From CALKMS01 sp036796755 (GTDB taxonomy: Bacteria; Actinomycetota; Aquicultoria; SKW223; CALKMS01): 6,246 nucleotides of DNA. This document shows, one piece after another, positions 1-4,919 of the stretch. The position numbers and the translations under genes were made by a program. The stretch lies in NCBI GenBank assembly GCA_036796755.1, contig DAIRCJ010000080.1, positions 1 through 6,246 on the forward strand, given 5' to 3'. A model generated the notes under the pieces. The model was not told the DNA's origin. It saw nothing but the letters and a program-made list of their open reading frames with translations, and made no database searches. Numbering within the stretch: the stretch's first letter is position 1; the number at the start of each line of letters is the position of its first letter.

Positions 1-458
1 AGTTCGATAAATTAAGAACAGATGCCTTTATTAAGATTATTCAAGGAGATGCAAGGACAGTTAAATTGCCAAAAGCTTTGAGAATAGATGGAATATTCAC
101 CTCACCTCCATATGTTGGTTTAATAGACTACCATGAACAGCATAGATATGCCTATGAGCTATTCGGATTTCCGAGATTGGACGATTTGGAAATAGGCCCT
201 GCCGTGAAAGGACAGAATGGAAATGCAAAAGTTGAATATGTGAGAGGAATAGTAGATGTATTTAAAAATGTCTCTAAAAATTTAGTTGATGACGCTAAAA
301 TTTTTATTGTAGCAAATGATAAATTCAAATTATACCCTGAAATAGGAAAACAGTGTAGTTTTAAACTGATAGATGTTTTTAATAGACCTGTGCTTATGAG
401 AACGGAACGGGATCAGAACAAATTTTTTGAATCAATATTTTATTTTATGAAGGTGTAA
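1..458 (+). CDS. DNA methyltransferase of a type II R-M system, 3' part (5' end outside window)
   Basis: The reading frame is open from the left edge (first full codon at base 3) to TAA at 456-458, giving about 151 visible residues. Seen: a GDAR block, then TSPPY (residues 12-16 counted from the TTG at 66) running into VGLIDYHEQHRYAYELFGF. TSPPY is motif IV, the catalytic loop of amino-methyltransferases (N4-cytosine or N6-adenine). The motif I region (SAM binding) is not in the visible part and must lie upstream, so motif I would precede motif IV. Role: transfers methyl from S-adenosylmethionine to the recognition site and protects host DNA from the endonuclease that starts one base after its stop. 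If the partner cuts GGNCC like TdeIII, the target lacks adenine and the product must be N4-methylcytosine; that is inference. A TTG at 66 could be read as a start but would cut off conserved residues just before motif IV, so I treat the gene as 5'-partial. Confidence 0.85.
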   Translation, partial: FDKLRTDAFIKIIQGDARTVKLPKALRIDGIFTSPPYVGLIDYHEQHRYAYELFGFPRLDDLEIGPAVKGQNGNAKVEYVRGIVDVFKNVSKNLVDDAKIFIVANDKFKLYPEIGKQCSFKLIDVFNRPVLMRTERDQNKFFESIFYFMKV

Positions 459-459
459 A

Positions 460-1251
460 ATGGCTTTACCATTAAAAACAGCAAAAGAAATTGTAGAACT
501 CCTTACTACCATCGTAAGAGAAAAATTAAGAACCTATCAACCCGAGACTGTGCATATGCCATTTCATCATAGACTTCTTGGCAAGGATAGATATGCCATG
601 TTCTCATTCATTCAATCAATTAATACGACTTTTGGGATGTCTATCTGGGAACAGTTAGCGGTCATTTTAGCTAAAGGCAAAGGGAATTATGCAGAAAGGC
701 AATATAGATTACTTGGCGAGATAGACGAACAGACTGAGAAAACTATAAATGATATTCATTATAAATTAAGAAAAGGCGAAATATCAGCAAACAAGAAAGG
801 AGAAATAGAACAAATTAGAAGAATAATAAAGAAGAGCCAGCCAAAAGCAGACCCAGATTCTGTGGTTGACTTGCTCGTGAAGATTAAAGATGAAGAAAAT
901 TACTTTGACATTACAAGTGCAAAACCTAACATTAAAGAATTTGTGGCTTTAAAACTTAAACTTCTCAGATGGACAGCCTTGAGGTTAAGTCAAGATAAGA
1001 CTGTTAAGGTTTTTACAAGATTGGCAATACCATATAACCCTTATCATCCAGAACCTTATGAGAGATGGACATTAAAGGGCTTATATGATTTAGAAAATGG
1101 AGAAATCTTAGTTGGTGAAGAGTTCTGGAATTTTGTTGCCAGTGATAATGTATATGAGGAATTATTAAATGTTTTTCAAAATGTTGGTGAAGAATTGAGA
1201 GATGAGATTGATAAGAAATTTGCTGAATTTAGAAAGAAAAGGCCATATTAA
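460..1251 (+). CDS. TdeIII-like type II restriction endonuclease
   Basis: 263 aa, ATG one base after the methyltransferase stop, preceded by AAGGTG in the end of that gene; the two are surely co-transcribed and probably translationally coupled. I recognise the sequence as like the TdeIII family (TdeIII cuts GGNCC) from blocks such as MFSFIQSINTTFGMSIWEQ (47-65), YFDITSAKPN (148-157), LKLLRWTALRLS (166-177) and IPYNPYHPEPYERW (190-203). It would cleave unmodified foreign DNA in the cytoplasm. The likely PD-(D/E)XK core is P132-D133 followed by D150-I-T-S-A-K155. The usual lysine two residues after the acidic residue is threonine here, with lysine at +5, which deserves checking. Residues 85-128 are charged and likely helical. 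All 16 arginine codons are AGA or AGG, none CGN, and sampled lines are about 27-32% GC, unlike the genes on the right: probably acquired laterally. The family call is from memory, without a database search. Confidence 0.8.
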   Translation: MALPLKTAKEIVELLTTIVREKLRTYQPETVHMPFHHRLLGKDRYAMFSFIQSINTTFGMSIWEQLAVILAKGKGNYAERQYRLLGEIDEQTEKTINDIHYKLRKGEISANKKGEIEQIRRIIKKSQPKADPDSVVDLLVKIKDEENYFDITSAKPNIKEFVALKLKLLRWTALRLSQDKTVKVFTRLAIPYNPYHPEPYERWTLKGLYDLENGEILVGEEFWNFVASDNVYEELLNVFQNVGEELRDEIDKKFAEFRKKRPY

Positions 1252-1338
1252 AACGGATAAAAAGCGTTTTCAAACCTGCGATTTTAAAAGCAAGCAGATA
1301 GTGTCGAAGAAAAATCTTTCTGAAGGCTAAACTAAACC

Positions 1339-1382
1339 GATGAGAACTAAAAGTTCATTGTTCCTCATTAATTTGTTTTTTT
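1339..1382 (+). terminator. Probable Rho-independent terminator after the R-M operon
   Basis: GATGAGAAC (1339-1347) pairs with GTTCCTCATT (1360-1369): nine base pairs, one of them G-T, with a single bulged C. Two bases later comes TTTGTTTTTTT (1372-1382). The loop also holds a competing small GAACT/AGTTC hairpin. Position, 88 bases after the endonuclease stop, and the T-run fit termination of plus-strand transcription. The stem is only moderately GC-rich. Confidence 0.5.
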
Positions 1383-1465
1383 GACCTTGCCTGTAAAAGA
1401 AAGTTCAGGCCTTTATTTATCCCCCTTATTTATCAGGACAATTTTTCCTTTAATAATGGGAAAGA

Positions 1466-1542
1466 TGGCGCGCCCGGGGCGACTCGAACGCCCAACCACC
1501 GGATTCGTAGTCCGTTACTCTATCCCATTGAGCTACGGGCGC
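1466..1542 (-). tRNA. tRNA-Arg (anticodon ACG)
   Basis: Cloverleaf on the minus strand. Acceptor GCGCCCG (5' end at 1542) pairs with CGGGCGC (1470-1476), discriminator G at 1469, encoded CCA at 1466-1468. T arm GGGCG-TTCGAGT-CGCCC. Anticodon loop CTACGAA with ACG at 1506-1508; the outermost pair of the anticodon stem is an A-G mismatch. A34 would be deaminated to inosine by TadA to read CGU, CGC and CGA. Its 3' end faces the AT-rich restriction-modification genes, which makes it a candidate integration site. It has its own promoter candidate just upstream (1556-1584). Confidence 0.95.
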
Positions 1543-1555
1543 TTGCTCACCCAAT

Positions 1556-1584
1556 ATTTTATAAGCCCGGAGCTAAAATTTCAA
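1556..1584 (-). promoter_or_regulatory. Candidate promoter of tRNA-Arg
   Basis: On the minus strand TTGAAA (1579-1584) is followed after 17 bases by TAAAAT (1556-1561). This predicts transcription starting about 7 bases before the mature tRNA 5' end at 1542. A small GGAGCT/AGCTCC inverted repeat (1569-1574 and 1586-1591) surrounds the -35. It matches a primary sigma-factor consensus; no other support. Confidence 0.5.
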
Positions 1585-1654
1585 AAGCTCCTGAATTTGA
1601 AAAGAAAAGATAAACCAAAAAAATGTAGGGAAAACACAAAAAAGTTCTTGAAAA

Positions 1655-2461
1655 TCAGTCAGCTAAAAGCATGCCCATTTGTTTGGTTATCATATTTAAA
1701 GCAAACTGAGGTTTTATCCGATAAATGAAGCTCATTAAATTGGAATCCCTTCCGGTAAAAACATAAAGCTTCTCTTTCTCTATGCCTTCAACTATTAATT
1801 CTGCCACCACCCGAGGCTTCAAAGTAGGGATTTTACTTTGTTCGCTCTGGGCTTGAGTTGAGACTTCCACACCCGATTTTTTAGCAATATCGGTTTCGGT
1901 GGCCCCCGGAAAAACCACTGTCACCTTAACTCTGCTATTTCTTAATTCTCCCCATAAGCCCTCAGTTAAAAGTTTAACCGCCGCTTTAGAAGCACAGTAA
2001 ACCGTCTGACCGGGAACCGGAACAAAACCACCCATACTTGAGACATTGACAATGTGAGCTTCCGTCCTTTCCAGAAGGAGAGGAAGAAAAGTTTTTAGCA
2101 TATTAAGAGTCCCGTAAAAATTAATGTTCATAATTCTTTCAATAACTTTAAAGTCAAGGTCTTTTAATTTAACAAAGGGCTGGATAATCCCGGCATTGTT
2201 TATCAGTCCATCAACTTCTCCCTGAAAATTCCTTATGCTTTCCGGCAGTTCCTCAACAGCCTTTCTATCAGTAATGTCAACAGGATAGGCACTCAAAATC
2301 TTATCGTCTTGGCCTAAAGATTGCTTCAAATTCTCCAGAGAATCCCGATCGATATCAACTGCGGCTACCCTGGCCCCTTTTTCAATTAAAACACGGGTAA
2401 GCTCCCCTCCTATGCCTCCTCCAGCACCAGTTACAACGAAAAGTTTATTTTTGACCCTCAT
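1655..2461 (-). CDS. SDR-family NAD(P)-dependent oxidoreductase
   Basis: 268 aa, classical short-chain dehydrogenase/reductase length and motifs: nucleotide-binding TGAGGGIG (11-18), acidic D36 after the second strand (favours NAD(H), though R39 follows), DI at 62-63, NNAG (88-91), N114, and catalytic S142, Y155 and K159 in YCASK, then PG at 185-186. It should oxidise or reduce an alcohol/carbonyl substrate in the cytoplasm; the substrate cannot be told from sequence. The C-terminal 25 residues are rather hydrophobic, possibly for membrane or lipid-substrate contact. The ATG at 2461 is the only usable start before the Rossmann motif. AGGAG touches it with no spacer, and a GGGGG tract lies slightly further upstream, so initiation may be weak or regulated. 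The gene lies between tRNA-Ser and tRNA-Arg, with no obvious functional partner in the window. A GATAAT box lies just past the tRNA-Ser 3' end, but with no clear -35; read-through from tRNA-Ser is also possible. Confidence 0.9.
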   Translation of the reverse strand: MRVKNKLFVVTGAGGGIGGELTRVLIEKGARVAAVDIDRDSLENLKQSLGQDDKILSAYPVDITDRKAVEELPESIRNFQGEVDGLINNAGIIQPFVKLKDLDFKVIERIMNINFYGTLNMLKTFLPLLLERTEAHIVNVSSMGGFVPVPGQTVYCASKAAVKLLTEGLWGELRNSRVKVTVVFPGATETDIAKKSGVEVSTQAQSEQSKIPTLKPRVVAELIVEGIEKEKLYVFTGRDSNLMSFIYRIKPQFALNMITKQMGMLLAD

Positions 2462-2524
2462 CTCCTATCCCCCAGTCTGAAAGAAGTAAAAAACAAAAAA
2501 ACCAGAAAAAATTATCAAGCAAAC

Positions 2525-2619
2525 TGGCGGAGAGAGAGGGATTCGAACCCTCGAAGGAGGCTTTCAACCCCCTTACTCGCTTAGCAGGCGAGTGCCTTCA
2601 GCCTCTCGGCCATCTCTCC
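2525..2619 (-). tRNA. tRNA-Ser (anticodon GCT)
   Basis: Minus strand: acceptor GGAGAGA (5' end at 2619) pairs with TCTCTCC (2529-2535), discriminator G at 2528, encoded CCA at 2525-2527. Anticodon stem-loop CTCGC-CTGCTAA-GCGAG puts GCT at 2583-2585, which reads AGC and AGU. The long variable arm (GGGG pairing with CCTCC) is the class II hallmark of serine tRNAs. T arm GAGGG-TTCGAAT-CCCTC. Confidence 0.96.
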
Positions 2620-2628
2620 TTTGAAAAA

Positions 2629-2658
2629 ATTATAAAACAAACCGCCCCTGGCTACCAA
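2629..2658 (-). promoter_or_regulatory. Promoter of tRNA-Ser
   Basis: A perfect TATAAT on the minus strand (2629-2634) lies 9 bases before the tRNA-Ser 5' end. TTGGTA (2653-2658) sits 18 bases upstream as a 4/6 match to the -35. The distance predicts transcription starting at or next to the mature 5' end. The -10 lies in the U-tract of the preceding terminator-like structure. Confidence 0.6.
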
Positions 2659-2699
2659 ATGAAACCAGAAAAAGCCGGGAAAACTCTGGGTTTGGGCGG
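2636..2699 (-). terminator. Candidate terminator/structured spacer after tRNA-Ile
   Basis: In minus-strand RNA two alternative foldings exist. One pairs CCCGGCT (2673-2679) with AGCCAGGG (2646-2653): seven pairs, one bulged A, followed four bases later by TTTGTTTT. The other pairs CCGCCC (2694-2699) with GGGCGG (2642-2647), enclosing AAACCCAGA/TCTGGTTT (2685-2693 with 2662-2669), directly followed by the same T-rich tract. Either would end the tRNA-Ile transcript before tRNA-Ser. Not a textbook hairpin; inferred from sequence only. Confidence 0.42.
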
Positions 2700-2740
2700 G
2701 AAAAATTTTAAAGGTCGGGGATAGACTGAAAGAAGTAGAA

Positions 2741-2817
<77 letters not shown>

Positions 2818-2852
2818 AGATACTCTTACAAAATAATAATAAATCTACCACA

Positions 2853-2894
2853 AAAAAAAGTTTAATCAAGCCTGCCGGGAAACAAACTCCGGCT
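2853..2894 (-). terminator. Weak terminator-like element after the 47-aa ORF
   Basis: On the minus strand GCCGG pairs with CCGGC across a 10-base loop (2875-2894), and the stem can be extended after a two-base mismatch. A run of eight T lies about 15 bases downstream (2853-2860). The gap between stem and T-run is larger than usual, so this is a weak call; read-through into tRNA-Ile is plausible. Confidence 0.25.
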
Positions 2895-3009
2895 CACTTA
2901 ACATTCCGGTAAAATAAAAAGTAGCCAGGCGCCTGGAAGTTAAAAGCAAAAGCCCGCCAGTAAAAATTAAAGCCATTAAGAAAAAGATCCAGAGAACTTT
3001 TCTTCTCAA
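2866..3009 (-). CDS. Putative 47-aa single-pass membrane protein
   Basis: An ORF on the minus strand from TTG (3009) to TGA (2866-2868), 47 aa. I do not recognise a family. Seen: a basic N-terminus (RRK, residues 2-4), a hydrophobic stretch at about 5-24 (VLWIFFLMALIFTGGLLLLT) long enough for one membrane helix, then RRLATFYFTGMLSEPEFVSRQA. The sequence does not say which side the C-terminus is on. Support for translation: GAGGGG at 3018-3023 with an ideal 8-base gap to the TTG, and a TATAAT box at 3040-3045. It follows the PASTA kinase gene on the same strand by 83 bases, so a role at the envelope alongside the kinase and transpeptidase is possible but unproven. Weak points: non-ATG start, short length, no homology check. 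A chance ORF in the kinase/tRNA-Ile spacer is the alternative. Confidence 0.5.
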   Translation of the reverse strand: MRRKVLWIFFLMALIFTGGLLLLTSRRLATFYFTGMLSEPEFVSRQA

Positions 3010-3017
3010 ATTATCAA

Positions 3018-3023
3018 CCCCTC
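3018..3023 (-). promoter_or_regulatory. Ribosome binding site deciding the TTG start of the 47-aa ORF
   Basis: GAGGGG on the minus strand, 8 bases before the TTG at 3009. It is the main reason for believing the small ORF is translated and for choosing that start. Confidence 0.5.
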
Positions 3024-3039
3024 ACTTTCTTACCTTTTC

Positions 3040-3067
3040 ATTATACCTTTTTTAAAATAATTTTAAA
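3040..3067 (-). promoter_or_regulatory. Promoter candidate between pknB and the 47-aa ORF
   Basis: A perfect TATAAT on the minus strand (3040-3045) with a weak TTTAAA -35 (3062-3067, 16-base spacer, 4/6 match) in very AT-rich sequence. It would start transcription near 3033, upstream of the Shine-Dalgarno of the small ORF, and could also serve tRNA-Ile. In AT-rich DNA such matches arise by chance, so confidence is moderate. Confidence 0.45.
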
Positions 3068-3092
3068 CACTTCAGCTTAAATTAAAAAATTA

Positions 3093-4913
3093 CTAAGGAG
3101 CTTCAGTGCTTTCACTGCTTATTACCCCAACATAAATTTTCACCACTGAGCCCCGGTTAGCCATTGTTCCTCCGGCCGGTGTCTGGTTAATAACTAGGCC
3201 GATTTTTGTCGGGTCAGTGGTCGGGGTATCAAAAGCCTGAACCACAAAGCCCGCCGACTCCAGAGCATCGGTCGCCGCACTTTCATCAAGACCGATAACA
3301 TTGGGAACTGCCACCTTCGCCTTGCCCGTGCTCACATAAATTGTGACCACTGTTCCTCTTTTTCCTTCGCTCCCAGCCGGCGGTGACTGCTTTATAACCC
3401 TACCTTTGGCCACCACATCACTTGGCTGATATTTCAGAGAATACTTAAAACCTTCTTTCACTAGAGTTCGGGTCGCTTCATTTGCCAGGAAACCAACTAC
3501 ATCGGGAACGATTAGAGTTTCCGCTCCTTTGCTTACCAGTAAAGTTATTTTCGAGCCACGAGGGACTTTCTCGCCAGCCGCCGGATCCTGGCTGATAACC
3601 AGGCCTTCAGCGACTTTATCGCTGTAACCTTCCTCGCTTTCAGCCACCAGCCCTTTCTCCCCCAGAAGGGAAGCAGCTTCAATTGCCTCCATCCCCACCA
3701 CATCAGGAACTTCAACCAGCTCAATGCCTAAACTAACCACAACTTTAACTACCGTTCCTTTCTTGACTATTCGGCCCGGTTCCGGGTCCTGGCTGATAAC
3801 TGTGTCTTTGGGATAAAGGTCAGAAAACTTTTCTTCGACCACTTTGAGCTTAAGCCCTTTCTCCCGAAGTATTTTCCGAGCCTCACTCAAAGTTTCCTGT
3901 TCAACATTGGGCACCACCACCCGGCTGGCAATCAGCATTTGTTGCCAGAGAGCAAAAGCTCCAGCCGTAAGCATAAGTAAGGCAAAAATAGTAATTCCCA
4001 CAACTGCCCAGAGAGAAAGCCGCCTCTTTTCCAGACGGGGCGTGGGTAAAACCATAGTTTTCTCATCCGAAAGAGGAGAAATTTCCACCGGTAAGCCTTT
4101 CTCAATTCTTTCAAGGTCGGCTTTGAGCTCCAAAGCCGATTGATATCGGTCGAGGGGATTTTTAGCCAGGCACCTGAAAATTATCGCTTCTACTTCCTCT
4201 GGCACCTCCGGATTGAGAGCTCGAGGAGAGGGTACTGGCTCCTGGAGGTGTTTCAGGGCAACGGCCACCGGTGTTTCTCCTTGAAAAGGAGAGGTCCCGG
4301 TAAGCATTTCAAACATCACCACTCCGAGCGAGTAAACATCGGAAGCCTCCGTGGCTGGCAGACCTTCCGCCTGCTCAGGCGATATATATTGAGCTGTCCC
4401 CACTACCATTCCCTCCTGAGTCAAAGAGGTGGAATCAGCCTGGGCAATGCCAAAATCAGCCACTTTAGCGGTGCCATCCTCAGTTAAAAGAATGTTGTGG
4501 GGTTTGATGTCCCGATGAATAACACCTCGCTTATGGGCAAAAGAAAGGGCGGAAGCCACCTGCTTAGCAATGTCAATAGCCAGAGAAAGAGGAAGGGCAC
4601 CCTGGCGGTTTATCAAGTCTTTTAAGCTCTCACCCTCAACCTTCTCCATTACAATATAATAGGTATCCCTGAGCTGACCCCAGTCATAAACGGCCACAAT
4701 ATTGGGATGGGTTAAGTTAGCAGCGGCCTGAGCTTCCCTGCGGAAACGAGCAACAAAATTGGGGTCGCGGGAGTAAGTGGGGTGAAGCACTTTAACGGCC
4801 ACCGTTCGGCCCAGTACCCGATCAAAGGCTTCATAAACCTCAGCCATTCCTCCCGAACCAAGTCGCCCAACTACCTGATAACGGTTCCCAAAAATCAAAC
4901 CTTCGCTCACCAT
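3093..4913 (-). CDS. pknB: PASTA-domain Ser/Thr protein kinase (PknB/PrkC type)
   Basis: 606 aa. The cytoplasmic Hanks-type kinase domain spans about 10-272: glycine loop LGSGGMAEV (18-26), ATP-binding K41 in VAVKV, E60, HRDIKPHN (133-140) with catalytic D135, DFG (153-155), activation segment with several Ser/Thr (161-165, T173), and SPE at 178-180. All key residues are present, so it should be active. A basic juxtamembrane region (RLEKRR) leads to one membrane helix at about 300-323, then four extracellular PASTA repeats beginning near 332, 400, 467 and 535. PASTA repeats bind muropeptides or lipid II; the kinase phosphorylates cell-wall and division proteins. It begins 6 bases after the stop of the pbpA-like gene with no strong Shine-Dalgarno, which points to translational coupling. 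ATG at 4913 is immediately followed by GTG, which could also start it. Arginine codons near the start are mostly CGN, unlike the R-M genes. Confidence 0.96.
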   Translation of the reverse strand: MVSEGLIFGNRYQVVGRLGSGGMAEVYEAFDRVLGRTVAVKVLHPTYSRDPNFVARFRREAQAAANLTHPNIVAVYDWGQLRDTYYIVMEKVEGESLKDLINRQGALPLSLAIDIAKQVASALSFAHKRGVIHRDIKPHNILLTEDGTAKVADFGIAQADSTSLTQEGMVVGTAQYISPEQAEGLPATEASDVYSLGVVMFEMLTGTSPFQGETPVAVALKHLQEPVPSPRALNPEVPEEVEAIIFRCLAKNPLDRYQSALELKADLERIEKGLPVEISPLSDEKTMVLPTPRLEKRRLSLWAVVGITIFALLMLTAGAFALWQQMLIASRVVVPNVEQETLSEARKILREKGLKLKVVEEKFSDLYPKDTVISQDPEPGRIVKKGTVVKVVVSLGIELVEVPDVVGMEAIEAASLLGEKGLVAESEEGYSDKVAEGLVISQDPAAGEKVPRGSKITLLVSKGAETLIVPDVVGFLANEATRTLVKEGFKYSLKYQPSDVVAKGRVIKQSPPAGSEGKRGTVVTIYVSTGKAKVAVPNVIGLDESAATDALESAGFVVQAFDTPTTDPTKIGLVINQTPAGGTMANRGSVVKIYVGVISSESTEAP

Positions 4914-4919
4914 TAATGC

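Noticed and set aside
66..68. TTG as start of the methyltransferase
   Set aside because: The frame stays open to the window edge and conserved-looking residues (GDAR block) lie before it.
1252..1338. Possible structured RNA or riboswitch after the endonuclease
   Set aside because: It holds only short 4-base pairings (for example AAGA/TCTT) and no motif I can match to a known RNA family.
1389..1410. GCCTG/CAGGC hairpin as a terminator
   Set aside because: Only five base pairs with a 12-base loop and a poor T-tract (CTTTATTTAT); the hairpin at 1339-1382 explains termination better.
1569..1591. GGAGCT/AGCTCC hairpin as terminator of the SDR gene
   Set aside because: No T-run follows on either strand; it overlaps the tRNA-Arg promoter candidate.
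1381..1728. 115-aa plus-strand ORF
   Set aside because: It runs straight through the tRNA-Arg gene in antisense and overlaps the SDR 3' end; its sequence includes the common false translation of a tRNA (GRLERPTTGFVVRYS).
3844..4487. Plus-strand ORFs at 3844-4143 and 4140-4487 and a minus-strand ORF at 3932-4114
   Set aside because: All lie inside the intact kinase gene in other frames, have no family-like motifs and no separate signals.
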